Assembly (NCBI GenBank): GCA_039545275.1
Contig: BCHS01000002.1
Coordinates: forward strand, 1,240,001-1,304,000
DNA: 64,000 nucleotides
From: Pseudomicrostroma phylloplanum
Lineage: Eukaryota > Basidiomycota > Exobasidiomycetes > Microstromatales
Reading direction: 5' to 3'
Shown here: one piece after another, positions 40,609 through 51,726 of the stretch
Position numbering within the stretch: position 1 is the first letter of the stretch
How the letters are laid out: each line of letters begins with the position of its first letter
The notes under the pieces: model-generated
What the model was told of the DNA's origin: nothing
Databases searched by the model: none
What the model saw: only the letters and a program-made list of their open reading frames with translations
Translations under genes and position numbers: made by a program

Positions 40609-43600
40609 TCAGACGACCGACTCGCGCTGGTCCGGCCTTGCCATGTCCTCGTGCTCCTCGCGCAGCATGTCATCAAAGGCAGCACTAGGTGCGGGGGTAG
40701 CCTCAGCGCTGCGTTGGGCCGAGGTGCTCCTACCAGAAGCGCTGCCAGGGGCAGTCGTAGAGGTGCTGGTCCTCCCGTTGCCTCCCGCTTCCGCCAAAGA
40801 CCGTCTCTGCGCTTCGGCCAGATCGGCCGCTTCACGCTCTTCGGCCGTCCCGCCCGCGGCAGCGCCGGCAGCGCCGGTAGCAGCTGCTGCCCTCCTTCTT
40901 CTGCGACGGGGGAGAGTGATAAATTTGGGCATCGCCCTGCTCTCCAGGTCGAGGGAGACATTGGTAGCCGCCTGGAGTGCCTCGATCCAGTCCACTACGT
41001 GCTTGTCGCTGGTGGTCTGGATCAGGAATTGCTCTCCTTCGGCTCGTACGCGCACCACGTGTCGACGCTTGAGATAGTCGGCAGCTAAGCCGCTCTCGGC
41101 GGACTGGAGGGAGTAGTTTCGGACGAGACCATTGCGCGAGTCGTTGTGTGAGCCCAGGGGTAGACGGGTGTGTTGCATCGCCTCGATCAGATTGGCTCCT
41201 GGAGTCGTGCTCGCACCTCCGTTCGAGCCGTCCTCGTTGATGGGCATCGGATGGACATGGTGACCTTGCATCTCTCCCTGTGGACTGCGAGGAGCACCCG
41301 ACATGTCGTTGCGGTAGACCTTGAGGCAAGTGCCGTGAAGAACAAAGTACTTCTTGGACCACCCTCGGTCCTTGGCCTGGACACGGGGTGCGCTGAACTC
41401 CATCTTGCGCGAGAGGTAGCCTTCAATGTGAACACTGCAGCCGTAGTTTGGCAGACGCTCCTTGCCTTCCTCCTCACGTGGAAAGATCTTCTGAGGACCT
41501 TCTGGTCGACTGTGAATGATCGCGTAGGGAGGCGGGACAGCCGCCATCTCGATCATCGATCGTCGACGTTGGAGATGAGGTGCATCCTCAACAGCGGGAG
41601 TAGGAGGCGGCCTCGAAGCGAAGTCGATGTCACCAGCCGCTGTCGCAGCAGCCTTCTCATCGTCTTGCCGACTCTTCGCCTGCTGAATGCCAAGAGGCTG
41701 TAGACGATTGGGTGAGAGCGGCGTCATGATATCCCTCGTACTAGGCTGGCGGTTTGAACTAGTAAGGTTGATCAGCGATCGGCTTTGCTGCTGGTACAGC
41801 CCAGGGCGGTGAGCTGGCTGCTTCTGGGCGCTAGCTGCGTCGAGACCTTGCGATACTGCTACGGTATGCGTTGACTTCATGCTCGGCGATCGAGAAGCAG
41901 CGACAGCCGGATGAGGTGCTGGAGCCAGCAAGCCGGACATCGAGAATGTTCCGGGCGCAACCTGGCCTCCGGCGGCCGGAGAGGTGATAGGTGAGGTCGC
42001 TAGTCGTTGTCGCTGTTGCTGCAGAGGCGAAACGTTGGCGGAGCCTGCTCTTTGTGGCTGCAAGGGGGAAGCAGCTGTGGAGCCAGAGCCGGCACGGCTA
42101 GGCCTGGACTTTAGTTGCAGACCAAGCGTTGGCGGCAAGGAAGGAGGTGCCATCTCTCTGCCAGGTGTTGGTACCATCCGCATGCTTCTTGCACTAGCGG
42201 AGGAAGGCGCTCGACTGCGTGAGATAATGGATGGAGAAGGCGGCGGTATTCCGCTATCGGCCACGTTCGTGCTGACGTTTCGCGCAGCAGCGGGTCGATG
42301 GCTGAAGTAAGAAGGTTCGTAGGCTTGGGAGGCCACAGGAGTCCTGGCCGCCATGCCACTCTGATCAGGACCAGGCGTAGGCGTCTCGAAAGGCGTCTGG
42401 TGAAAGCTGAACCACCCAGAGCGTCCCACGATGACTCCCTCGGCAGGATTGCTTGCAGAAGGAGTGCTACGGCCAGAAGGCGTGTTGCGGCCAGAGGTGG
42501 ATGGTGAAGCGCTCAGCGGGGCGGCTACGAACCTGGGTGCAGGAGGCATTTGAATGTCTCCAGGCCGACGGCTGGATCGGTCTCCTGCTGCGCTAGCAGG
42601 CTGCTGCGCCGAAGGAACAGCGTCACCGTTCGCCATAGAGTCCAGGTCAGCAGCAGCCGTGAAGAAGCTGCCAGGCATGCCCGTCCCTTCTCCCTCCGTT
42701 CTAGAATCCTCTCCGTCCGTCTCTTCTTCGTCATGCCCTTCCGTGTCGGTGTCTGTCTCTGAGCCAGATTCATCCTCCCCGTTGTCGGCCTCAGTCTCCT
42801 CGTCGCTGCTACTACCACCATCTCGGTCACCTCCTGCTCCGCCTCCAGGTGTGCGCCCATCGCCTCCCGAGCTACCTCGCCTCTCGCCGTTCTCCTCGCC
42901 TTCGCTATCGTCTCCACCTTGACGTCTGGGGATACCCTGCATAGAGTTCAGGCGAGGAACGTGGAATAGTGAGCGTCGAGACCTTGCGGTGCGCCGAGGC
43001 GGATCCGAAGAGGTGACGATAGCTTCGGGCGTTGCCGAGCGAGAGGACTCGGTAGTCCTCACCGCGGCAACTGCTTCAGAGGTGGCGTTCGCGGTAGGCG
43101 TAGCAGGCAAGGGCATTTCAGGAGCAGTCAAGACTGAGAGCTGATCGGCACTTCGTCTTGGGTTCACGGGAGGTGCTTCCTGAGCGTCGACGAAGAAGTC
43201 ACCTCCGAGTGGTGTCTGAGGTGTCTGAGGGCGGATAGCCGCCTGCATCGTCTGTGGAGGTGCGCCACCACGCGCAGACTTCTCTTCGCTATCAGTGAGG
43301 GTAGCTGGGAGGGTCGACGTCGATGTCAGAGGCGCTAGCGTAGTGTCGTTGGGTGACGAACCAGAGGGCGCTGTGATGCCGGTATGCTGGGAGTGAATAC
43401 TTGCGGATGACTGCTGAGAGGCCGGGAGAGAGTTGGCCGCGCTGCTGTTGCCAGAGGCAGAGCTGGCCTCGTCAGTCGACGTGCTGCGTCGTGAAGCGTA
43501 GTGTGCGGCAAGGGCAGCACTCTGTAAGCGATCCTTCGGGTTGCCACGAGGAGCGGAGTCCTCTGGGCCGCCTTGCTTGGGCTGCTCTTCAGCTACAACA

Positions 43601-45903
43601 GCGCCAGGCTGCACGGGTCCAAAGGCGGAGCTGAAGGAAACCTCGGGGTCCTCGAGCACTTCCATTTCTGAGCTCTGCCGATCCTCTCCAAAGGCCTGCG
43701 ACCGCGCTGTGCCGAATGAGACATGGTCCGGCAGTGGAGGAGCTGAAGAAGGCGTTGCGCGCTTGTTGCCTGCTCTCTTGCCAGTGATCTTCTTCACCCA
43801 GCTGCTGCCTGCGAGCGAGTCAGGGCCTGTACAGGCCTCGCCACTCTCTTCGACATCGCGAGAGATAGAGGGCCTCGACCTCATGAAACTGCTTCTTCTC
43901 AGCTTGGCCATTGCGGAGCCCTGATCTTCAGCCTGTGACTTGTCGAGAGCGCTGCCACCCCAGGGTCGGAAGATGCTCATCGACTTGCGGCCCTGGCCGA
44001 TGCGAGGCGTTGTGCCAGATAGGGGCTCTCCATCATGCGTTTGTCCACGCTGTCCAGAGACATCCATGCTCATCCTCGTATTGAAAGGACCAGCACTGTA
44101 TGCTGATTGCTGCTCCAGGCCCAGGTTCTGGCTAGAGCGGCTGGCCCAACCCCTCAGCTTTTCAAGCCTCAGACCGTTGCTACGGCTGCCACGACGTGAG
44201 TCGACCGATGGTCGCCCGCTCCTGATCCTCGGTGGTGACAGCGTTGTCGAAGCAGTATCAGCGTAAGAAGAGCTCATAGTTGCATTCGGATCGTAGCTTT
44301 CGCCTGAAGTGTCCATGATTGAGAAAGCCGATGACGATGGATCGCGGGATACGTTCGAGGACATAGATACTGGAGCATCCGAGTAGCTCGCGGTGCGTTC
44401 ATCCTCGAAGGGATGTTCGGTAAGAGCAGAGGCCATGGGTGCCAATTGCGACATGGTCGGCCTCCGACTCGCTGGCCGGCTGCCCTGCGGAGAGGACATC
44501 TCGTAGGGAGCTCTGGAGCTCCTGTTCGAAATTGACGTGCCAAAGTTGTCTGAGCTTCCCGAGTCAGGATTGCGCTGGACTGCGTAGGGAGCTGATTCGG
44601 GCGCCAATTCTCTCGAAGCCGAAGCCATAGGCGACGCAGCGGGGCTCTCGGGAAGAGTCGAGAACGCAGAATTTGCCGAAAGCTGCGAACCTGTCGGTGG
44701 GAAGGCATACGAAGAGAACGACGTCAGAGCCGGGGACTGAGATGACCCTGAGGCCGTCCGTCCGTGGGAGCCCTGAGCGATGGGAGCTTCGAATGTGGAG
44801 AGCGAACCAGAGCCAGAGGCGAGAGATGCCGACTGAGAGCCTTGTGTGGGATACAATGGAATCGCGGGGTCGTTGGACCTTCTGCTCTCGTGGTTAATGC
44901 TGGGCTTAGCGGCTGAGAAGCTCGAAATACCTGCTTCTTCCAGGGCTGGGGCTGACCCTCGGCGCTGAAAAGCGGCGCCGAACCTGGGGTTGCCGCCTGT
45001 CCTTGTTGCTTCCGCCCCCACACTGCCGACGTCGCTGGGTCTGCTCGTCTTCAGGCTTGGCGATGCTGTGGAAGAGGATGACTGCAGATTTTCCCTTGAC
45101 TTAAGCGCAGACGCAAGCCGGCCGAGCTGAGGTGACGAAGTCTTGTGCTGAGCTGACAGGAACGCAGAGGACGATCCTTGTTTCGAGCCGTTGCCAGGGC
45201 CAATAGCATTTTCGGATTCTGATTGGCGGCGCGAAGGTGCGAAAAAGCCAATTGCTGCGCCGCGAATAGCTCGGGAGGAAGAGTGCCGAGAGGACTGAGG
45301 ACTACTCGAAGGACTTTCGGCGCCCTGGGTGGTACCTTCCGTGAGGAAGCCGGGCTGTTTGCCTCTGGAACGGATCTGGGAGAAAGACATCCGTGGTGAG
45401 CTCGGTCCTGGTGTGGTTGGCGAAGTGGAGGGAGAAGCGGTTCCTTCATACGACGGTGGTGGGAGAGTGATGGGAGGAGGGATAACGTGCGCCGTCGAGA
45501 GACCTGCTCGAGCCATAAACTCGGTATGGTCTTCCTCTGCAGGGACGGTAGCAGGTGGAGTCGTCTGTGTCTTGCCGAGGTGACTGATGGATCTGAGCAT
45601 GTGAGCTCGCTCTCGAGCAAGCAGGCTAGGACCAGATGTCGAAGCACCTGATCGTGTACGGCTACGAGTGCTCGTTGAAGCAGGAGGCTCGCCCGACAGA
45701 GAAGTACTTGTGAAGGGCTCTTTCATCACGTGGTCCGCGTCAACTGCAGTGGCCGGTGTGGGTGCCTGAGAGACAGAACCTAGAGCGTCGCGAGAAGGTC
45801 GTCGCTGATGTAGTCGCGCAGACGTAGCTTGCTGAAGCTCTGCGCCTTTACTTCTGGAGGTATCAGACATGGCCAGGGCAGGGGAGAGGGTAGTCGGGCC
45901 CAT
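40609..45903 (-). CDS. Large Ser-rich PH-domain protein
   Basis: A continuous 1,764-residue frame without introns. Most of the protein is Ser/Pro/Gly-rich and presumably disordered. An acidic Asp/Glu/Ser tract lies near the middle (around DDSEGEENGERRG and EEETDGEDSRTEGEG). A PH domain lies near the C-terminus, about residues 1500-1665: VHIEGYLSRKMEF, GWSKKYFVLHGTCLKVYRND, then VVRVRAEGEQFLIQTTSD and VVDWIEALQAATN with the canonical C-terminal helix Trp. It is followed by RAMPKFITLPRRRRRRAAA, a short motif I associate with fungal PH proteins of the YHR131C/YNL144C group. The role is unknown; membrane phosphoinositide binding is expected from the fold. An alternative start exists at residue 12 (MSDTSRSKG). 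PH assignment is firm, subfamily tentative. Confidence 0.82.
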   Translation of the reverse strand: MGPTTLSPALAMSDTSRSKGAELQQATSARLHQRRPSRDALGSVSQAPTPATAVDADHVMKEPFTSTSLSGEPPASTSTRSRTRSGASTSGPSLLARERAHMLRSISHLGKTQTTPPATVPAEEDHTEFMARAGLSTAHVIPPPITLPPPSYEGTASPSTSPTTPGPSSPRMSFSQIRSRGKQPGFLTEGTTQGAESPSSSPQSSRHSSSRAIRGAAIGFFAPSRRQSESENAIGPGNGSKQGSSSAFLSAQHKTSSPQLGRLASALKSRENLQSSSSTASPSLKTSRPSDVGSVGAEATRTGGNPRFGAAFQRRGSAPALEEAGISSFSAAKPSINHESRRSNDPAIPLYPTQGSQSASLASGSGSLSTFEAPIAQGSHGRTASGSSQSPALTSFSSYAFPPTGSQLSANSAFSTLPESPAASPMASASRELAPESAPYAVQRNPDSGSSDNFGTSISNRSSRAPYEMSSPQGSRPASRRPTMSQLAPMASALTEHPFEDERTASYSDAPVSMSSNVSRDPSSSAFSIMDTSGESYDPNATMSSSYADTASTTLSPPRIRSGRPSVDSRRGSRSNGLRLEKLRGWASRSSQNLGLEQQSAYSAGPFNTRMSMDVSGQRGQTHDGEPLSGTTPRIGQGRKSMSIFRPWGGSALDKSQAEDQGSAMAKLRRSSFMRSRPSISRDVEESGEACTGPDSLAGSSWVKKITGKRAGNKRATPSSAPPLPDHVSFGTARSQAFGEDRQSSEMEVLEDPEVSFSSAFGPVQPGAVVAEEQPKQGGPEDSAPRGNPKDRLQSAALAAHYASRRSTSTDEASSASGNSSAANSLPASQQSSASIHSQHTGITAPSGSSPNDTTLAPLTSTSTLPATLTDSEEKSARGGAPPQTMQAAIRPQTPQTPLGGDFFVDAQEAPPVNPRRSADQLSVLTAPEMPLPATPTANATSEAVAAVRTTESSRSATPEAIVTSSDPPRRTARSRRSLFHVPRLNSMQGIPRRQGGDDSEGEENGERRGSSGGDGRTPGGGAGGDRDGGSSSDEETEADNGEDESGSETDTDTEGHDEEETDGEDSRTEGEGTGMPGSFFTAAADLDSMANGDAVPSAQQPASAAGDRSSRRPGDIQMPPAPRFVAAPLSASPSTSGRNTPSGRSTPSASNPAEGVIVGRSGWFSFHQTPFETPTPGPDQSGMAARTPVASQAYEPSYFSHRPAAARNVSTNVADSGIPPPSPSIISRSRAPSSASARSMRMVPTPGREMAPPSLPPTLGLQLKSRPSRAGSGSTAASPLQPQRAGSANVSPLQQQRQRLATSPITSPAAGGQVAPGTFSMSGLLAPAPHPAVAASRSPSMKSTHTVAVSQGLDAASAQKQPAHRPGLYQQQSRSLINLTSSNRQPSTRDIMTPLSPNRLQPLGIQQAKSRQDDEKAAATAAGDIDFASRPPPTPAVEDAPHLQRRRSMIEMAAVPPPYAIIHSRPEGPQKIFPREEEGKERLPNYGCSVHIEGYLSRKMEFSAPRVQAKDRGWSKKYFVLHGTCLKVYRNDMSGAPRSPQGEMQGHHVHPMPINEDGSNGGASTTPGANLIEAMQHTRLPLGSHNDSRNGLVRNYSLQSAESGLAADYLKRRHVVRVRAEGEQFLIQTTSDKHVVDWIEALQAATNVSLDLESRAMPKFITLPRRRRRRAAAATGAAGAAAGGTAEEREAADLAEAQRRSLAEAGGNGRTSTSTTAPGSASGRSTSAQRSAEATPAPSAAFDDMLREEHEDMARPDQRESVV

Positions 45904-47386
45904 CTGATTTGTCGGACCAGCCGCTCGTATGGGGGAAAGTATGAGGAGCGTAATTGGGGATGATGCCGTCTGCTGAGGAATGAGAGCCCGGATGCGTATT
46001 CGAAGGGTAGGCTATGTGATGCGTGAAGCCTTTGTACAGAAGCCAGGTGCGGTATGTCGTGGCCTCTTCTTTGAAACAGCTACGCTCGCCTGTAAAGCGA
46101 GGAGGGAAGCGGGGTACGTAATGGGAAGAGCTATGCTAGCCGCCAAGCTTCAAAGGGTGCAGACGACAGACTATATGCTCCTGCACCGAGAGTAAATGGT
46201 ATGGAGGGCTGCACAATGAATGGCTAGGCAGTGATGGGACAGAAGGAAGGATACAGGTGATGGTGTAAGGGAGGTGGGTTCAGCGGGCTATGGGTAAGGG
46301 ATTCGTGGTAGGAAGACTGGCCGAGTTGCCGGCTGATGGCCTGCGCCTGTCTGCCTGGCCTGCTTGCGTCCGTCTTCTGTCCCTTGGCGCCGCCTGCTCC
46401 GCTTTCCTGAAGCTGCTCCTCCCGCGTGGGGGGCGGCAAGATGGCGGAGATATTATGAGGCCATGCGAGGCCAAGCGAGAGCACGTCGACGGCGGCAAGT
46501 CAGCCAATGCCGACGAGCTACCCACACCCATCAAGCCGGGTACACTAAGGGTTCAAGTGCTTCTCCACTCCTCTCTCCTTCTCTCTCACGCACACGCATC
46601 CCCCTCAGCGGCGATTTGGCCCCTTTCATCGTCTCGAGTAGCTCTTGCAGACGGAGAGAGCGAGTGACTGACCTCCTGGCAGGTCAGCACCGCCGAGCAT
46701 GTGAGACGGTGCTTCTGCCCTTGGCCCATGAGGTAGTGGTGCGTCGGTGTTAGTGGGCCCGACTTGAGGCGCATGACTGTGATCGAGGGTTGTCCTCTGT
46801 TCATCTGCCCGCTCGCCATCAGCGGGCGGTGCGGTGTGGGGGTCGGGGTGAGCGGAGATGGGCAAGTTTTCCCTGGCTCGCGCCTAAGCCCCAGGACCCG
46901 AGCCGCACTGCGTGCACCAGACCGCGGAACGAAGCCCGCTGATGGAGCGTAGCGCCAGGGAAGGGGACCCTTACTCTCCCTCGACGGCTCGCGTGGCAGC
47001 CGAACGGGTGTACCGTCGGAGAGCTGGCCGATCGTGCATGGTGCTCGCCGCACACTTTTCCCGCCTGCTGTCAGCCTGTCGGCACCAACGAATCGTCGGG
47101 CATTCGAGCAGGGTCCAGGGGCTTTGGATCAAGCAAATGAGCCTTGCCATTTGGGGCGGCTTCGCGCCCTTTTGGCAGCGATGCTGACTGATGTTCGGCA
47201 TCTTTTCGAATCAAATCAAATCAAAACCCTCATCTCCACACGGGTCGCGATCGGTCGTAAGAGAACATTGCCGGATCGAATGAGAAAATCAACTGGACAG
47301 CAGAAAACGGCCGTATTCACACAAGCGGGCAAAAGCCGGCCACACAGATCGCATCGTAGATCCAGGTAGCGAGCGGTACACTCATT
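45904..47386. other. Unassigned 1.5-kb region
   Basis: No supported gene. It must include the promoter of the PH-domain gene and the 3' end of the next gene. A GC-rich core runs from about 46300 to 47100, with a strong pyrimidine tract at about 46560-46600 on the plus strand like those before start codons elsewhere. The plus-strand frames downstream are short and unrecognisable. A small ATCAA direct repeat occurs near 47209-47224. Confidence 0.45.
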
Positions 47387-49357
47387 TTAGCCCTTCCTGA
47401 GCAAAGCGTCTACCATGCCCTTTGCCTCTGACCTCACACGTCCAGAATTCCTCAGTAGCCGCTCAGCAGGGACTTTGAGTTGAGCTTGTGACTTCCACTG
47501 CTCCTTTAGATCCTCAGGCAACAGCTCCTGCACCGCTCCGCTCGTCTTGCCAGATCGACTACGCGCAGCAGCGGCCTTCCCGCTCACCGCTCTCGGCGTC
47601 AAGAGCGAGGCCTGGACCAGTTGGGCTGCCGCGTCTGCCTCCAAGAGCCAATCAATGCTCTGCCCATGCTTGCTCTGGTTGCCGTTCCCACCGCTGCTGA
47701 CCGCATTACCGGCCTTTGACAGAAGAGATTTGACCGCATCGGCAGTCCGAGATCCGGAGCGGTTGAGAGCGTATATTGTCTCGGCGATGTGGAGACTGAC
47801 CATCGCCTCGTTGTTCTTAAGCCACAGAGAGTGCAAATCGCGGCAGGCCTCGCCCGTTGGATCCGCGGTTGTCTGGCCTTGCTGGGCAGATTGTGATTGT
47901 ACCCTGCTGAGCTCCAGACGAATCAGTCGCAGGGCGGAAGCCTGTATACGCAATGCTTGTTCAAGATTGGCCCTCCAAGTCGCGTCCCGAGGCTCTGTCT
48001 GGCCTGGCATGGGCGGCGCGGCGTAGAGCCCCGAGATCGAGAGCAGAGTGGAGACGAGAGACCTAGTCAGGCTTGGGGTGGGGGTAACAGCAGCTCTCGA
48101 GCCTGCCGAAGCTGGCAGCGAAGCGTCTGGCGCAGGTTGAGATGGCAAGGGAGAGCTACTATGACCCCAACCAGAGAACCAGCCCTTGTGGGACGAGGAC
48201 GAAGCCGATTCCTCACCAGCCACGCCTGCTACCTCCTCCAGAATCGACCCCTTGGGCGCCAATGTGTGAGAACCTTGACCTGCCAAAGTGATGGCTTTGA
48301 GCAGCCACGCCTCTGCCTCATCACGGCGGCCAATCTCCGCATTGAGGTCGCCGAGCTTCGTCGCCAGTCGGACCAGCCTGCTGTTGGCAACGGCTGGGTG
48401 TCCTGAGTGACCTACCGCCTCATGTGCCGAGTCAGTGGCAGCAAGGGCATCGTAGAGACGCTCATAGCCTGCAATGGCCAGAGGCAGGGTATCGTAAGTC
48501 CCAATTCTCTCCCTGCAGGCGGCCAGCCGAGTCTCGAGCATGACAGCCGTCTGATCCAGAGGAGCATCGGCACCGCTCTGATGAGCGTTTTTGAGACCCG
48601 CCCTGAAAGCAGCTATGTCTGGAAGCCTGATCCCCTTGTCTTCTGCCGTCTGCAGGCAGGCGGCGAGATATTGCTCAGCCGAAGCAAGTCCGTCGTTCTT
48701 CTCATTTGCAAGAGCGTTTAGAGCAGGGGCTGGACCACTGGATTGGCTGAAGCCTCCAGACTGCGCTCCGTCCGAGGCCAAGATGAGGGAAGGAGCCACT
48801 CCTGAACCCCAATGTGTTGCCATCCAAGCGCTTCTCAAAGCATGTCTGCCGAAGAAGCCAAGACGTGGGTCGGTCCCGCCAGACGCTGGGCCCCAAGCCT
48901 CCTCCTCGAAGTCAGATGACCAGCCCCACGGGTCTTGTGATGGAGTACTTAGGCTGGTCTTGCCATCAGCCTCACCCTTCATGGCCACCTTCTCTACATA
49001 GATGTGTGAGCCCTCGAAGGCGCTGACGCCCACGACGGCTATACCCATGCCGGTAAAGACAATGATGCGTGCAATTCGAGAGATGATGGACACAAATTCT
49101 CCGAACGGGGTCGCGAATGACTGAATCACTTGGTCCTGGTTTGGAAGAGTCGAGTACTGACGATCAGCACGGCCGAGAGCTGTGTATCGGGAAGCGCTCG
49201 CATCGTGAGGTCCAATCGCTCGGCGAGGCAAGTTGTGAGACCTGCCCGCCACAGGTGAAGACCGGGGTAGTCTAGCGCCAGCAGTGAGACGACAGGGCTT
49301 GGCAGCTGTATCGGCGGCCTTGAGCAGTGGTTGTAATGCTACAGTACTCCTCCTCAT
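47387..49357 (-). CDS. Mitochondrial TPR-like protein, uncharacterised
   Basis: A 656-residue single-exon protein. The first ATG (49357) starts an acid-poor, Arg-rich presequence (MRRSTVALQPLLKAADT, later LPRRAIGPHDASASRY), consistent with mitochondrial import. A membrane segment follows (RIARIIVFTGMGIAVVGVSAF). The rest is helical, with a TPR-like repeat (VRLATKLGDLNAEIGRRDEAEAWL) and other Ala/Leu-rich helices, suggesting an inner-membrane protein with a helical-repeat domain. The family resembles basidiomycete proteins annotated only as TPR-like; I do not recognise a named orthologue. It is divergent from RPA1, with 295 bp between starts. Confidence 0.72.
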   Translation of the reverse strand: MRRSTVALQPLLKAADTAAKPCRLTAGARLPRSSPVAGRSHNLPRRAIGPHDASASRYTALGRADRQYSTLPNQDQVIQSFATPFGEFVSIISRIARIIVFTGMGIAVVGVSAFEGSHIYVEKVAMKGEADGKTSLSTPSQDPWGWSSDFEEEAWGPASGGTDPRLGFFGRHALRSAWMATHWGSGVAPSLILASDGAQSGGFSQSSGPAPALNALANEKNDGLASAEQYLAACLQTAEDKGIRLPDIAAFRAGLKNAHQSGADAPLDQTAVMLETRLAACRERIGTYDTLPLAIAGYERLYDALAATDSAHEAVGHSGHPAVANSRLVRLATKLGDLNAEIGRRDEAEAWLLKAITLAGQGSHTLAPKGSILEEVAGVAGEESASSSSHKGWFSGWGHSSSPLPSQPAPDASLPASAGSRAAVTPTPSLTRSLVSTLLSISGLYAAPPMPGQTEPRDATWRANLEQALRIQASALRLIRLELSRVQSQSAQQGQTTADPTGEACRDLHSLWLKNNEAMVSLHIAETIYALNRSGSRTADAVKSLLSKAGNAVSSGGNGNQSKHGQSIDWLLEADAAAQLVQASLLTPRAVSGKAAAARSRSGKTSGAVQELLPEDLKEQWKSQAQLKVPAERLLRNSGRVRSEAKGMVDALLRKG

Positions 49358-49652
49358 AGCTGATGTAGGTGGTAGTGTGGGTGGGGTATGGTGAGATAAT
49401 GAGGGTCTTTCTCCACTCTGTCTTTCCACTGAGCGTGAGCCTGGAGCCCAGAGTTGGGCCGCGGCTTCGCGTGGCGGGAAGAGCGTCACGTCTCCTAAAG
49501 TGCAACACACCACGCCAATTTTGCCCTCGTGTCCCCACCTACCACTCGTATTCTTGTCACCCTCACCAAGCAAGATCCACGATCTCACCGTTACCTGGCC
49601 CAGACATTGTATACTCTAGAGACTTACACCAACCTCACCTCGACGGCCCATC

Positions 49653-51726
49653 ATGACTACCGAGCTTAGCACGGGCTGCATCGACCTCATGGGTGAGCAC
49701 AGTCGCGTGGCGGAGTGGAGCGCTCAGCTTCCCCTCCCCCACCTCGCGTTGGTACTGACCATCCCCTATCACCCTCTGCCGTCTGACCTGCAGCTCGAAC
49801 GACAGACCCTTCGCAGTCCGTTCCACCTGACGAGGCTATCTGTCAGATCTTGAGCATCAAGAAAATTGCAGCCACCAATCCTCAGGCGGGAGACAGGTAC
49901 AGGATTATCCTCAGCGATGGAGTGCACTTTGCACAGGGTGAGTGTGGCTTAAGAAGATGTGCGTACCGGCATTCATCTTCACTGACCATCGTCTTTGTAC
50001 CGCCCACTCTCTCCTCCTTCCATCGACAGCAATGCTGGCTTCTCAGCTGAAGAACATCGTGGAGACAGGTACTATTGACCGCAATTCAGTCGTCCGCATC
50101 AACCAATATGCAGCCAACAACGTTCAAGGCCGAAGGATTCTCATTTTACTCGGCCTGGAGGCCCTCGGAGCCCCTCTGACTGAGAGGATTGGAGCACCTG
50201 TGAACTGGGAGTCAACTCAGCAGACTGCAAATGGTGGATCAAATGGAGCAGCCGGGGGTGCAGCCCAACGAGGCACCAACGGCAATGCCCCTAAGCAAGA
50301 GGCTGGAGCAAGCAACGGCAAGCCAGCGCTCGGCGGAGCCAAGCCTGCCGGTACAAAACCTCTATCTCGAGGCCCTAGCATGGCCAACGGAGCACCCGTC
50401 TACCCCATTGAGGGTCTTTCTCCCTACCAAAACAAGTGGACCATCAAGGCTCGAGTCACATCCAAGTCTGACATCAAGCACTGGTCAAATCAAAGAGGTG
50501 AAGGCAAGCTCTTCTCTGTCAACCTCCTCGACGAGTCTGGAGAGATCAAGGCTACTGGCTTCAACGACGCAGTGGACAAATTTTACCACCTCCTACAGGA
50601 GAACAAGGTCTTCTATATTTCGAAGGCCCGCGTGAACATTGCCAAGAAGCAGTTCAGCAATCTCAACAACGAATACGAGATCGCCTTTGAGAACAGCACT
50701 GAGATTGAAGAATGTCTCGATGCCACCGACGTTCCGGAAGTCAAGTATACCTTTGTCCCCATCGATCAGCTCGACGGAGTCGAGCCCAACCAGACTTGCG
50801 ACGTCATCGGAGTGGTCGACTCGATTGGGGAGTCGAATGAGATCATCTCGAAAGCATCGCAGAAGCCCATCACCAAGCGCGAGCTGAACATGGCAGACCA
50901 AAGCGGCATGAGTGTCAAGCTGACACTCTGGGGCAAGACGGCCGAAACATTCGATGCTTCCCTCGACAAGCCCATCATCGCCTTCAAGGGTGTCAAGGTC
51001 AGTGACTTCGGTGGCCGATCGCTCTCTATGTTCTCATCGTCTACCATGATGATCAACCCCGATATCCCAGAGGCTCATGGACTACGAGGTTGGTACGACA
51101 ACGAAGGCGCGGGTACCGCCGGTAATTTTAAGACCTTTGCGGGCTCCGGTCTTGGAGGTCTGGGTGCGGGAGGTGGAAACGCTGGCTCCAACATGGCTGA
51201 GAGGAGAACTATTGCGCAGGCAAAGGAGGAAGGACTGGGGATGTCAGGCGAGAAGCCTGACTACTTCAACATGCGCGCGACAGTCGTCTACATCAAGCAG
51301 GAGGGTCTCTCCTATCCAGCTTGCCCCAGTCAGAACTGCAACAAGAAGGTGGCCCTTGAGGACGACGGTTCATGGAGGTGCGAGAAGTGCGACGCGACAT
51401 ATCCTGCACCCGAATACCGGTACATCCTTGCAGCCAACGTCTCTGATCACACCGATGCGATGTGGCTAAGCGGCTTCAACGACGTCGGTGAGCTGCTCAT
51501 CGGCATGACTGCCACTGAGCTGGAGAAGATCAAGTCGGAGAGCGATACAGAGTTCGCCTCTGTGCTGCACAAGGCGACGAACAAGATGTTCATGTTCAAC
51601 ATTCGAGCCAAGCAGGACAGCTTCAACGATATGACCAGGGTGCGATACACGGTCACCAAGGCTACTCCTGTTGACTGGGCCGCTTCGGCGAATGAGCTGG
51701 CCGATGCCATCAAGGCGCAGCTCTAG
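49653..51726 (+). CDS. RFA1: Replication protein A large subunit
   Basis: RPA70 binds single-stranded DNA in replication, repair and checkpoint signalling. Three exons (49653-49692, 49794-49937, 50030-51726) give 626 residues. The first two exons encode the N-terminal OB fold (DBD-F), whose frame is restored at the joins FAQ-AMLASQLK. A Gly/Ala/Lys linker follows. DBD-A starts near LSPYQNKWTIKARVTSKSDIK, and DBD-B has CDVIGVVDSIGESNEI. DBD-C contains the zinc ribbon CPSQNCNKKV and WRCEKCDATYP (C-x4-C and C-x2-C). The C-terminus has the trimerisation helix region. Length agrees with yeast Rfa1 (621). The first coding exon is only 40 nt. Identification is secure. Confidence 0.96.

Noticed and set aside
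32377..51726. A genome-maintenance cluster (RAD9, RPA1, plus MAD1 and the WRN-type exonuclease)
   Set aside because: The genes are spread over 45 kb with unrelated genes between them; chance in a gene-dense chromosome explains it.
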